Assembly (NCBI GenBank): GCA_030652755.1
Contig: JAUSPV010000144.1
Location: 1 to 46,277, forward strand
Direction of reading: 5' to 3'
DNA: 46,277 nucleotides
From: Caulobacter sp.
Lineage (GTDB): Bacteria; Pseudomonadota; Alphaproteobacteria; Caulobacterales; Caulobacteraceae
Part shown: piece after piece, positions 28,146 through 35,851 of the stretch
Layout of the letters: every line of letters starts with the position of its first letter
Position numbering within the stretch: position 1 is the first letter of the stretch
The notes under the pieces: model-generated
Told to the model about the DNA's origin: nothing
The model's input: the letters and a program-made list of their open reading frames with translations, nothing else
Databases searched by the model: none
Made by a program: the position numbers and the translations under genes

Positions 28146-28718
28146 TCAGGTCAGGCTGTCGCGGAGCGTCCGCGCCTTGTCGAGGTGCTCCTGGATGGTC
28201 GGCAGCATGGCGGCCGCGGCCGCCTTGATCTGCGGATTGTCCCCGTCCTGGGCGTAGCGGCTCATCAGGTTCAGGGTCGCCTGGTGGGCGTCGACCTGAC
28301 CGGCCATGTACTTCTTGTCGAAGTCTCCGGCGTCAACAGCGCGCAGATCGGCGAGGGCGGTCGACTTGTCGTCCGGCAACATCGCCGGCGGCGTGATCGT
28401 CAGACCGGAAGCTGCAATGGCGGTCTTCAGGTCGGCCGTGGTCCTTGCATGGCCGTCGACCATCATCTGCGCGAAGGCCTTCACCTCGGCGTTGACCGAG
28501 CGTTCCAGCGCGATCCTGCCCGCCTCGATCTCGAACATGTCGCCGGCCGCGGCCTTGGCGACGAATTCCGGCGCCGAGGTCTCGTCGGTCGGCGTCGGGA
28601 TGGTCGCGGCCGGGTTGGCGTCAGGGGCGACGGCGGCGGTCTGGTCGTTCTTCTGGCCACAGGCGGCGAGCGTCAGCGACAGGGCTGCGACGCCGACAAG
28701 AAGGAAATGGCGATTCAT
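28146..28718 (-). CDS. DUF4142 domain lipoprotein
   Basis: A 190-residue envelope lipoprotein: signal sequence with lipobox LAAC (lipidated C20), then a low-complexity linker and a DUF4142 domain (about 55-185). The DUF4142 fold is a ferritin-like four-helix bundle with no assigned activity. Recognisable segments are FVAKAAAGDMFEIEAGRIAL and VKAFAQMMVDGHA. The ATG at 28718 follows GGAGTA; a longer frame upstream has no signal peptide at its start. DUF4142 genes are often stress-related in alphaproteobacteria, but I found no EcfG-type promoter here. Confidence 0.85.
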   Translation of the reverse strand: MNRHFLLVGVAALSLTLAACGQKNDQTAAVAPDANPAATIPTPTDETSAPEFVAKAAAGDMFEIEAGRIALERSVNAEVKAFAQMMVDGHARTTADLKTAIAASGLTITPPAMLPDDKSTALADLRAVDAGDFDKKYMAGQVDAHQATLNLMSRYAQDGDNPQIKAAAAAMLPTIQEHLDKARTLRDSLT

Positions 28719-28795
28719 GGGGGGTACTCCGATGAAAGTTGACAAGGTCTCCCGCTCCCCCCAAGCGAGCACGTCATAAAAGAAGGCACGGGGGC

Positions 28796-30013
28796 ATGAT
28801 GAGTTCCGACGCGAACAGCAGGCCGGGCCCGCTTGATGGCCTGACGGTCATCGAAATGGGCACGCTGATCGCCGGCCCCTTCTGCGGCCAGATCCTCGGC
28901 GACTTCGGCGCCACGGTGATCAAGATCGAGGATCCCAAGGCCGGTGATCCGATGCGCCAGTGGGGCCGCTCGCTGCCCAAGGGCCACTCGCCGTGGTGGC
29001 CGGTGATCGGTCGCAACAAGCGCTCGGTGACCCTCGATCTGCGCACCGTGGAGGGTCAGGACATCGCCCGCCGCCTGATCGCCGGCGCCGACGTGCTGGT
29101 CGAGAATTTCCGGCCCGGCGCGATGGAAAAGTGGGGCCTTGGCTACGAGCGCCTGTCGGCGGACAACCCCGGTCTGGTCATGGCGCGGGTGTCGGGCTTT
29201 GGCCAGACGGGTCCCTATTCGTCGCGCGCCGGCTACGCCCTGATCGGCGAGGCCATGGGCGGCCTTCGCTACATCACCGGCGAGCCTGACCGCGCGCCCG
29301 CCCGCGCCGGCATCTCGGTCGGCGACAGCCTGGCCGGGCTGCACGCGGCGCTGGGGACCATGATGGCCCTCCACGCCCGCCACCGCAGCGGCAAGGGCCA
29401 GATCGTCGACGCCGCCATCTACGAGAGCGTGCTGTCGGTGATGGAAAACCTGATCACCGAATACGGCCTGACCGGCTATGTCCGCGAGCGGTCCGGTTCG
29501 GTCCTGCCCGGCATCGCCCCCTCCAACGCCTATCCGACGAAGGACGGCGCGCTGGTGGTCATCGGCGCCAACCAGGACACGCTGTTCCGGCGCCTCTGTG
29601 ACGCCATGGGCCGGCCCGAGCTGGCCGATGACCCCCGCTACGCCGGGCATGCGGCGCGGGGAGAGCACCAGGCGCAGCTCGACGCCCTGATCGGCGACTG
29701 GACCGCGACGCTGGACGCCGACGCGCTGCTGGCGCTGATGGAAACCAGCGGCGTCGCCGCCGGCCGGGTCTATCGCGCGCCCGACATGCTCGCCGATCCG
29801 CAGTTCGCCGCGCGCGAGGCCATCGTCGAGGTTCCGCACCCGGTGTTCGGCGCGGTGAAGATGCAGAACGCCTTCCCCCGGCTCAGCGACACGCCCGGCG
29901 CCGTGCGCTGGCCCGGCCCGGCCCTGGGCGAGCACACCGAAGAGGTTCTGGCCGAGCGGCTGGGGATGAGTACAGCCGAGATATCCAGCCTCCGCGAAAG
30001 CGGTGTGATCTGA
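28796..30013 (+). CDS. CaiB/BaiF family (class III) CoA-transferase
   Basis: A 405-residue CoA-transferase that moves CoA between carboxylic acids through an aspartyl-CoA intermediate. The N-terminal segment LDGLTVIEMGTLIAGPFCGQ and the motif KIEDPKAGDPMRQWG are hallmarks. The likely catalytic aspartate is in GISVGDSLAGLHAALG (about residue 180). I used the ATG at 28796; a second ATG follows at once at 28799, and an AGAAGG lies about 10 bp upstream. Acid substrates are not predictable. It is a single-gene unit ended by the palindromic region at 30021-30122. Confidence 0.9.
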   Translation: MMSSDANSRPGPLDGLTVIEMGTLIAGPFCGQILGDFGATVIKIEDPKAGDPMRQWGRSLPKGHSPWWPVIGRNKRSVTLDLRTVEGQDIARRLIAGADVLVENFRPGAMEKWGLGYERLSADNPGLVMARVSGFGQTGPYSSRAGYALIGEAMGGLRYITGEPDRAPARAGISVGDSLAGLHAALGTMMALHARHRSGKGQIVDAAIYESVLSVMENLITEYGLTGYVRERSGSVLPGIAPSNAYPTKDGALVVIGANQDTLFRRLCDAMGRPELADDPRYAGHAARGEHQAQLDALIGDWTATLDADALLALMETSGVAAGRVYRAPDMLADPQFAAREAIVEVPHPVFGAVKMQNAFPRLSDTPGAVRWPGPALGEHTEEVLAERLGMSTAEISSLRESGVI

Positions 30014-30020
30014 AATCAGA

Positions 30021-30122
30021 TGTCATCCCGGCCGCAGCGCGCAGCGCGAAGAGCCGGGACCCAGAAGCGGGCGCACAGTATCGGCTGGGTCCCGGGTCGC
30101 CTTCGGCGCCCGGGATGACAGG
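30021..30122. repeat. inverted pair of GTCATCCCGG-type palindromes
   Basis: Two elements in opposite orientation fill the gap between convergent genes. 30021-30064 runs from TGTCATCCCGG to CCGGGACCCAG, and 30084-30121 runs from the mirror CTGGGTCCCGG to CCGGGATGACA. Each element forms its own hairpin and the two can pair with each other. Dispersed palindromes with this GTCATCCCGG core are widespread in Caulobacter-like genomes, and here they could serve as a bidirectional terminator. Confidence 0.75.
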
Positions 30123-30131
30123 GGAAGTCCC

Positions 30132-32060
30132 CTACCGCGCCACCGCCTCGGCCAGCGCCCGAACGATCTGGTTCACATTGTAGGGCTTGCGCACCACCGG
30201 CGCGTCGAAGCCCTCCGGCGCGCCGCGCTCGCCATAGCCGGTGGCGAAGACGAACGGCGTCCCGCGCGCCCTCAGCGCTTCCGCCAGCGGCGCGACCGAC
30301 GCCCCGTTGAGATTGGCGTCGAGCACGGCGGCGTCGATCTCCAGGTCGAGCATCGCCATGCCCTCTTCCAGCTCCGCGGCGTTGCCCGCGACGATGGCGC
30401 CGGCGTCCTGCAGGCCGGCCTCGAGCTCCAGCGCCAGCAGGACCGCGTCCTCGACGATCAGGATCCTCAAGCCGCGAATACTGGCTTCCGCCGTCGGCTG
30501 TCCGAGCGACGCCCCCACGACCGGCGGGAGCGGTTCCTCGACGGGAGGCAGCAGCGCGTCGGCCGGCGGCTTGTCGAGCATGACGCCGGCGGCGCCGCTG
30601 ATCCGGGCCCGCAGGCCTTCGGGGCGATAGTCGATCTCCACCGCGCCGCCCAGCTCCCGTCCGGTCACCTGTTCCAGCAATGTCGAGCCGAAGCCGCGTC
30701 GTTCCGGGGGCTTGACCCGCGGGCCTCCGGCTTCGGACCACTCGATGACGAAGCCACCGTCCGGTGTGCGGGACCACTGGACCTCGATGCGGCCGCTGTC
30801 CGTCGACAGCGCCCCGTACTTGACGGCGTTGGTGGCCAGTTCGTGCAGCGCCAGGGACGCGGCGTTGGCCGCCCGCGGCTTGAGCGTGATCTCGGGGCCC
30901 TCCCAGCGGGCCTGTCCAGGCGCCAGGCCGCCCAGTTCGGCGGCGGCGATGTGGGCCAGGCTGGCGCCGCGCCAGCGCGTCGCCGTCAGCAGTTCGTGGG
31001 CCGAAGCCATGGCCTTCAGCCGCCCGGAGAACGCCGCCAGGAAGCCGTCGGTCGACGTGGTCTTGCGCGCGGACTGGGCGGCCAGCGACTGCACGGCCGC
31101 CAGCACGTTCTTCACCCGGTGGTCGAGTTCGGCCAGCAGCACCTCGCGGTGGTCTTCCTCGTCCTTGGACTCGGTGATGTCGCGAATGACGCCGATCAGC
31201 CTCAACGGCCGCCCCGCCTCGTCCAGAGCCAGGACGCCGGCGCCCTGCATCCAGCGCTGGCGTCCATCGTCGGGCCGGATCATCCGGTACTGCACCGCGT
31301 AGCGTCCCTCGGTGCGCAGGCCGGTCTCGACGGCCTTGCGCAGGTCGTCGACGTCGTCGGGGTGCACGAACCGGAACGAGACATCGCCGCCTTCGGCCGG
31401 CGCGGAGGCGCGGCTGACGCCGGTCAAGGCTCGCATGCGATCGCTGACGAAGACCTTGTCCTCGCCCATGTCCCATTCAAACTCGCCCAGGCCGGCGGCG
31501 TCGAGGGCCAGTTCGACCCGCTGATGGTCCAGCCGGGCGCGCCGCTGGTTGTCGATAACCTCCGCGTCATGGACCAGCATCTCGATGGTGAGCGAGGCGA
31601 GATCCTCAAGCGCCATGCGTTCGGCGTCGTCGTGGGGCGCGTGCGGTTCGGGGTCGCCCACCGACAGCACGCCGACCACCTCGCCGCCGGGCGCGATCAG
31701 CGGCGCCCCGGCATAGAAGCGCACATCGACCTGGGTCAGGGCCGTCCGCATGTGATCGAAGCGGGGGTCGCTGGACAGGTCATCGACGAACAGCGTCTCG
31801 CCCGACCGGACCATATGGTCGGCCATGCTGCCGGCGCGAGGATACTGTCCGGCCGGCACGCCGACGCGAGCCTTGTGCCAGAGCCGGTCGGCATCGACGA
31901 GGACGATCGCCGCCCGCGGGGCCCGCAGAAGCAGGGCGGCGGTGCGGACGATGCGGTCGAACCGGACGTCGGAGCCGCTGTCGAGCGCATGCAGGCTCCC
32001 GAGCGCGCGAAGTCTCGCCGCCTCCCGGTCTCGCCCCGCCTGTGCCGCTGCGTCATCCAT
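30132..32060 (-). CDS. HWE-family hybrid sensor kinase (GAF-PAS-HWE-receiver)
   Basis: A soluble 642-residue kinase. Domains in order: GAF (about 30-165), PAS with PAC (about 180-300), HWE-type dimerisation/phosphoacceptor with H314 (ELDHRVKNVL), ATPase with N box HELATNAVKYGAL (406-418) and the WxE signature WSE (441-443), then a C-terminal receiver (about 530-640) with acidic pair E537-D538, phospho-site D581 and K625. Cytoplasmic input through GAF and PAS suggests sensing of redox, light or a small ligand, but no LOV-type cysteine motif is seen. HWE/HisKA_2 kinases commonly feed PhyR, and this gene adjoins the GSR block, so a role in it is plausible but inferred. Confidence 0.92.
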   Translation of the reverse strand: MDDAAAQAGRDREAARLRALGSLHALDSGSDVRFDRIVRTAALLLRAPRAAIVLVDADRLWHKARVGVPAGQYPRAGSMADHMVRSGETLFVDDLSSDPRFDHMRTALTQVDVRFYAGAPLIAPGGEVVGVLSVGDPEPHAPHDDAERMALEDLASLTIEMLVHDAEVIDNQRRARLDHQRVELALDAAGLGEFEWDMGEDKVFVSDRMRALTGVSRASAPAEGGDVSFRFVHPDDVDDLRKAVETGLRTEGRYAVQYRMIRPDDGRQRWMQGAGVLALDEAGRPLRLIGVIRDITESKDEEDHREVLLAELDHRVKNVLAAVQSLAAQSARKTTSTDGFLAAFSGRLKAMASAHELLTATRWRGASLAHIAAAELGGLAPGQARWEGPEITLKPRAANAASLALHELATNAVKYGALSTDSGRIEVQWSRTPDGGFVIEWSEAGGPRVKPPERRGFGSTLLEQVTGRELGGAVEIDYRPEGLRARISGAAGVMLDKPPADALLPPVEEPLPPVVGASLGQPTAEASIRGLRILIVEDAVLLALELEAGLQDAGAIVAGNAAELEEGMAMLDLEIDAAVLDANLNGASVAPLAEALRARGTPFVFATGYGERGAPEGFDAPVVRKPYNVNQIVRALAEAVAR

Positions 32061-32187
32061 CCCGCCAGCATAGCCGCTCGCCCCGGCTCGCGCGAGACGC
32101 GACCAGGCGGCGGGAGGCGCAATCGGCAGGGTCCGACAGGTCGGCCTGCAAATCGCCGTTCCCTAAGCGGCCCCGGGCCGCTAGGAT

Positions 32188-32212
32188 GGAACCCCTGTCG
32201 CCGCCTCGCGTT
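32188..32212 (+). promoter_or_regulatory. EcfG-type promoter for the DUF883-SOD operon
   Basis: GGAAC (32188-32192), a 16-base spacer and CGTT (32209-32212) match the EcfG (general stress sigma) promoter consensus exactly. It is 66 bp upstream of the first start codon of the operon. Confidence 0.85.
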
Positions 32213-32278
32213 GGTCCCTGCTGAACCCCCTGGAGGGCTTGCCGGACCCTGGCGCGCCCGCGAACCTGGAGAATGCCC

Positions 32279-32638
32279 ATGCCGAGCAACGGCCCGACCG
32301 ACGTCACCAACCCCGCCGCCGGCGAGGCCGAACAGGCCAAGGCCGCGCTGAAGAACGCCGCCAAGCACGCGGAACGCAGCTTTGTCGACGCCGCCGACCA
32401 GGCGCGTGAAAAGCTGACCGAGGCGGCGCACCGCACCGAGGCGGCTGTCCGCGAAGGGATCGAAACCCTCCGCGCCCAAAGCCGCGCCTACACCGACAAC
32501 GCCAGCGAACAGTTTGACGTGGCGCAGCGCTATGTCGTCGATCGCGTCAAGGAACGTCCGGTCACCGCCACGCTGGCCGGTATCGGCGTCGGCCTGCTCA
32601 TCGGCCTGCTGCTGGCCGGCCGGGGCGATCGCCGCTGA
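32279..32638 (+). CDS. DUF883 (ElaB/YqjD-like) membrane-anchored protein
   Basis: A 119-residue protein: an alanine- and charge-rich helical N-terminal part likely to form a coiled coil (about 15-85), the conserved VKERPVTATLAGIGVG element, and one C-terminal membrane segment (about 97-115) ending in RGDRR. This is the DUF883 pattern. E. coli relatives YqjD and ElaB bind ribosomes and are made in stationary phase or stress; the same task here is inference. I chose the second ATG (32279), 6 bases after GGAGA. It is first in an operon with the next two genes, headed by an EcfG promoter. Confidence 0.85.
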   Translation: MPSNGPTDVTNPAAGEAEQAKAALKNAAKHAERSFVDAADQAREKLTEAAHRTEAAVREGIETLRAQSRAYTDNASEQFDVAQRYVVDRVKERPVTATLAGIGVGLLIGLLLAGRGDRR

Positions 32639-33036
32639 TGATGGAACGGACGTTGATGGCTCTCGCGGCGGCCGCCGCCATAGCCGCCGCCGCGGCCGTT
32701 GGCGTCGTTTCCGCGTTCTTTGCCCTGTACGCGCTGGTCGAGCCCCAACTGGGCGCGCCCGGCGCGGCGGCGGTCGTATCCGCCAGCGCAGCCGTCCTGG
32801 TCGCGGTGGCGGGCTACATCGCCGCCCGCAAGGTCGATGGGGACAGGCGGCGCAACACGGCGCAATCGACGCCGGACGCCACTCTTGTCGACACCATCCT
32901 CTCGCTGGTCCGGGAGCGTCCGTTGCTGGCCTCAGGGGCCGCGGTCGCCGCCGGCATCTACGCGCTGCGCAACCCGCAACTGATCGCGGCGGTGCTTCGC
33001 GCGTTCATGGACAAGCCGTCCCCCCCGAAACGATAA
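32638..33036 (+). CDS. hypothetical membrane protein in stress operon
   Basis: A 132-residue protein with two long hydrophobic segments (about 7-33 and 38-60, alanine/valine rich), a basic middle (ARKVDGDRRR) and another mild hydrophobic stretch (about 94-113) after the RERPLLASG element, which echoes the ERP motif of DUF883 proteins. I do not recognise a named family, though it resembles the small holin-like proteins often found beside DUF883 genes. Its start overlaps the DUF883 stop by one base (TGATG), so it is coupled and likely a partner at the membrane. Confidence 0.75.
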   Translation: MMERTLMALAAAAAIAAAAAVGVVSAFFALYALVEPQLGAPGAAAVVSASAAVLVAVAGYIAARKVDGDRRRNTAQSTPDATLVDTILSLVRERPLLASGAAVAAGIYALRNPQLIAAVLRAFMDKPSPPKR

Positions 33037-33074
33037 CGGGCGCCTGACTTCCCCGGCGCCCCCGGAGTGAAGTC

Positions 33075-33716
33075 ATGTTCGTTCTTCCCGATCTGCCCTA
33101 TCCTGCCGCGGCTCTTGAGCCGGTGATCAGCGCCCGCACGCTCGGGTACCACCATGGCAAGCATCACAAGGCCTACGTCGACACGCTGAACAAGCTGCTG
33201 GCGGAGTCCGGCGACAGTCCGGACTCCCTTGAGGCGGTCATCCGCGAGACCGCCGGCGACACCGACAGGCGCAAGCTCTTCAACAACGCCGCCCAGGCTT
33301 GGAATCACGCCTTCTTCTGGGACTCCATGACCCCTGAGCACGCCCCGCCGACCGCGGATCTGGCGACGGCGATCGACGCCGCGTTCGGCGACATCGCCGC
33401 GCTGCGGGAGGCGTTCGTCACCGAAGGCGTCGGCCACTTCGCCTCGGGCTGGGTCTGGTTGATCGTCGAGGGCGATGCGCTGAAGGTCATCTCCACCCAT
33501 GACGCCGACGATACGGTGCCGCTCGAAGGCGTGACGCCGCTTCTGGTCTGCGATCTGTGGGAGCACGCCTACTATCTCGACCACCAGAATGACCGGAAGG
33601 GCTTCCTGGAAGCCTGGTTCGACACATTGGCGAACTGGTCGCTGGCGACGCGGCAGCTGGCGGCGTCCCGTGGCGAGGGCGATGTCTGGGCCTATCCCGC
33701 CCCTGTTCACCGCTGA
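33075..33716 (+). CDS. sodB: superoxide dismutase, Fe type
   Basis: A 213-residue Fe/Mn superoxide dismutase. The four metal ligands are visible: H26 (GYHHGKHHKAYV), H78 (AQAWNHAFFW), D160 and H164 (DLWEHAYYLDH). Glutamine in the N-terminal NNAAQAWNH helix is the iron-type arrangement, and no glutamine is seen at the Mn-type position near residue 141. No signal peptide, so cytoplasmic. It lies 38 bp after the preceding membrane-protein gene with no promoter motif in between, so it is probably transcribed from the EcfG promoter at 32188. A second EcfG promoter starts 2 bp after its stop. Confidence 0.93.
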   Translation: MFVLPDLPYPAAALEPVISARTLGYHHGKHHKAYVDTLNKLLAESGDSPDSLEAVIRETAGDTDRRKLFNNAAQAWNHAFFWDSMTPEHAPPTADLATAIDAAFGDIAALREAFVTEGVGHFASGWVWLIVEGDALKVISTHDADDTVPLEGVTPLLVCDLWEHAYYLDHQNDRKGFLEAWFDTLANWSLATRQLAASRGEGDVWAYPAPVHR

Positions 33717-33717
33717 G

Positions 33718-33743
33718 GGAACGCGGGTCGCGGAGACGCGTTT
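33718..33743 (+). promoter_or_regulatory. EcfG-type promoter for the DUF1328 gene
   Basis: GGAAC (33718-33722), 16-base spacer, CGTTT (33739-33743): an exact consensus match beginning just after the sodB stop codon and 52 bp upstream of the DUF1328 start. Confidence 0.85.
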
Positions 33744-33794
33744 CCAGATCATCGGACCGCATTGGCCGGTCGAACCAGGGATGGAGATTCGCGA

Positions 33795-33965
33795 ATGCTC
33801 AGGTGGGCACTGATTTTTCTGGTCGTGGCGTTGATCGCCGCGTTCCTGGGCTTTGGCGGACTTGCCGGCACGGCTGTCGATATCGCCAAGATCCTGTTCT
33901 TCGTCTTCCTCGTGCTGTTCGTCGTCTCCGGCGTCATGCATCTGGTGCGAGGCCGGTCGCCTTAA
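33795..33965 (+). CDS. DUF1328 small membrane protein
   Basis: A 56-residue protein that starts [20 protein letters not shown] and has two membrane segments (about 4-22 and 30-48) separated by [12 protein letters not shown], the DUF1328 (YtjA-like) pattern. No biochemical role is known to me. I start it at the ATG at 33795, which follows GGAGA at a good distance; a longer in-frame version would add residues with no family match. It is monocistronic, with its own EcfG promoter and an intrinsic terminator. Confidence 0.9.
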   Translation: MLRWALIFLVVALIAAFLGFGGLAGTAVDIAKILFFVFLVLFVVSGVMHLVRGRSP

Positions 33966-33991
33966 GGCGCCGAGGACTTTCCGCGTTGGAG

Positions 33992-34019
33992 CGGCGGCGG
34001 GGCGACCCGCCGCCGTTTT
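33992..34019 (+). terminator. intrinsic terminator of the DUF1328 gene
   Basis: A 10-bp GC stem (33992-34001 with 34006-34015), GCGA tetraloop, then TTTT. It closes the plus-strand stress block before the convergent metallophosphoesterase gene. Confidence 0.85.
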
Positions 34020-34038
34020 CATGTCCGGCGAGCCTTTG

Positions 34039-34830
34039 TCAGGAGGGCCGTCGGTCGATCCGCCAGGTCCGCCACGGCTCGAAGTGCGAGCCGGTCCAGG
34101 CCAGCGCGGCGACGGTCACGCATTCGTCGGCGACCTCGATGCAGTTGAAGCCGATGGGGACGCCGCGCTCGCGGATCGACAGGGTGCTGGCGCCCACCGC
34201 CCAGGTGTGACCGTCGCCGCCGGGCAAGGGCAGGGCGAACGGCGCGTGGACGTGGCCGGTCAGCACGAGGTCGACCTCCCCGCGCGAGAACCGTTCCGCC
34301 GCCTGCCGTCCGCCCCGGACCTTGCCGCTCATCGGGCCGCCGATCATCTCGACCAGCGGATGGTGACAGGCGACAATCTTCAGGGAGCCGGGACGGGCGA
34401 CGTCCAGCGCCCGCACGGCCCGTTCGGCCTGACCCCGGGTGATGGCCCCCTTGGACCAGTTGGTCCGCAGCTGGGCGCCCCGGGCGGTATTCACCGGCGC
34501 GATGGCCACGCCCGCCCGCTGGACCGCCGCGTCCTGCAGGGCGCCGAAGTAGGTCTCGTAGCGCTTCCACGGCAGGAACAGGCGATGCGGCAGGCTGTAG
34601 TAGGGCGTATCGTGGTTGCCGGGCACGATCAGAAACTCCGACGCGAGGCTGTGGACCCATTTGCGCGCCGCCGCGAACTCGGTCGGCGCGCCCTCGCGGG
34701 TGATGTCTCCGGTGATGATGGTCAGGTCGGGGCGGTGCTCTGCGATCCAGGCCTTCACGCCGGCCACCGCCTCGACGTGCTCGCCGCCGAAGTGAATATC
34801 CGAGAGGTGCGCAAAGCGACGGACGGTCAT
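34039..34830 (-). CDS. calcineurin-like metallophosphoesterase
   Basis: A 263-residue dinuclear-metal phosphoesterase. The five motifs are in order: HLSDIHFGG (about 8-16), ITGDITREG, VPGNHDTPYY, ACHHPLVE and LTGHVHAPF. No signal peptide, so cytoplasmic. Related enzymes cleave cyclic nucleotides, UDP-diacylglucosamine or other phosphodiesters; the substrate is not apparent. Its start overlaps the stop of the upstream lipid-kinase-like gene by 4 bp (ATGA), so both are made together from an EcfG promoter, suggesting phospholipid or phosphoester remodelling in stress. Confidence 0.9.
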   Translation of the reverse strand: MTVRRFAHLSDIHFGGEHVEAVAGVKAWIAEHRPDLTIITGDITREGAPTEFAAARKWVHSLASEFLIVPGNHDTPYYSLPHRLFLPWKRYETYFGALQDAAVQRAGVAIAPVNTARGAQLRTNWSKGAITRGQAERAVRALDVARPGSLKIVACHHPLVEMIGGPMSGKVRGGRQAAERFSRGEVDLVLTGHVHAPFALPLPGGDGHTWAVGASTLSIRERGVPIGFNCIEVADECVTVAALAWTGSHFEPWRTWRIDRRPS

Positions 34831-35723
34831 GTCTGCGGCTCCGCCGCTGGCCGGGGAACGAGCGCCCGAAACGCCGTCGGCAGGAAGCGGAAGTCGGAAA
34901 CCGCGTTGAGCCGCGTCGGCTCGCCATCAAGGACGGCCGGGATGCGGCCCGCCGCCCAGGCCCGGCCGCGCCGACACCGGCCGGCGTCCACGGCCGGATC
35001 GGCCCGCCAATCGCCCTGGGCGGCATGGAACCCGAGCCGGAACACTTCCAGGGCGTTCGCCGGATCCAGCGCGGCCGCCTCCAGGCAGCCGTCGAACTCG
35101 TCGAGCGCCTTGGACACCAGCGGCGTCATGAGCACGAGCGCGCCGGTCTTGCGGCGCGGCCCGCCATCAAGGGCGAAGCGCAGCCTGCCGGAGAAGGCGT
35201 TGTTCATGGCCCGGCGGGCGCGCAGGATAGCCAGCCGTAGCTTTCCTTCGCGTACGGACTCGCGCGCGCGCGCCCAAAGCGCCGGCGAGCCAAGGATGGC
35301 CGCCACATAGAAACGTTGCCCCTCGATCTCGCCGCCAGACACCGGCTTGACGATGCCGTCGGCGAGGATATCGGCAAGGGCGGTCTTCCAGTCGCGATCG
35401 CCATAGAGGGCGCCGGGCAGCATGTTCATCGTGCCGCCCGGCAGGGGCGCGACCAGCGGCCCGTCAGGTCCGGCCAGTTCGGCGCCCGCGCGAGCCGTAC
35501 CGTCTCCGGCCACGATCGCCAGCAGGTCAGGACCGGCATCCAGGGCCTCTTGCAGGCAGGCTTCAAGACCTTCGTCGCCGGGGACCCGGACCGAGCCCGT
35601 CACCCCGGCTTCGGCCAGAATCCGCTCGGCCTCCGCCACGGCGTCCGCACCGGCGCTGCCGGAGAGGGGGTTCACCACCACCTCGACGCGCCTGATCACG
35701 ACCGTGTCTGGTCCGTTGTTCAC
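34827..35723 (-). CDS. diacylglycerol/sphingosine kinase-like protein
   Basis: A protein of about 298 residues of the DAGK catalytic family, which phosphorylates lipid alcohols. VVNPLSGSAG near the N terminus, the nucleotide loop AGDGTARAG and PLPGGTMNMLPGALYG are visible. The usual GGDGT is AGDGT here. I chose the GTG at 35723 because GGTGAGGC lies at good spacing upstream; in-frame ATGs further upstream would enter the promoter region. An EcfG-type promoter on this strand lies at 35760-35785. Substrate unknown. Confidence 0.82.
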   Translation of the reverse strand: MNNGPDTVVIRRVEVVVNPLSGSAGADAVAEAERILAEAGVTGSVRVPGDEGLEACLQEALDAGPDLLAIVAGDGTARAGAELAGPDGPLVAPLPGGTMNMLPGALYGDRDWKTALADILADGIVKPVSGGEIEGQRFYVAAILGSPALWARARESVREGKLRLAILRARRAMNNAFSGRLRFALDGGPRRKTGALVLMTPLVSKALDEFDGCLEAAALDPANALEVFRLGFHAAQGDWRADPAVDAGRCRRGRAWAAGRIPAVLDGEPTRLNAVSDFRFLPTAFRALVPRPAAEPQT

Positions 35724-35759
35724 GTTCAATGCCTCACCCGACTTCCAATGCCACACGCT

Positions 35760-35785
35760 AACGGGAACCGGGGCTTGCAGGTTCC
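35760..35785 (-). promoter_or_regulatory. EcfG-type promoter for the lipid kinase/phosphoesterase operon
   Basis: On the minus strand GGAAC (35785-35781), a 17-base spacer and CGTT (35763-35760). It is 37 bp upstream of the chosen GTG start, divergent from and only 5 bp away from the promoter at 35791. Confidence 0.75.
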
Positions 35786-35790
35786 TGACC

Positions 35791-35815
35791 GGAACTCCCA
35801 TGAGCGCGCCGCGTT
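35791..35815 (+). promoter_or_regulatory. EcfG-type promoter for the glycine-zipper lipoprotein
   Basis: GGAAC (35791-35795), 16-base spacer, CGTT (35812-35815), 36 bp upstream of the ATG at 35852. It lies back to back with the minus-strand site at 35760-35785. Confidence 0.85.
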
Positions 35816-35851
35816 GCCAATGCCGACGGGGGCCGAACCTTGGAGAGGCAG

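Noticed and set aside
32638..33036. Calling the 132-residue membrane protein a phage holin
   Set aside because: The resemblance is only in size and hydrophobic pattern; there is no lysis module nearby and the context is a stress operon.
35764..35785. Plus-strand GGAAC at 35765 as a promoter for the glycine-zipper gene
   Set aside because: No CGTT at the required spacing; the site at 35791 fits exactly.
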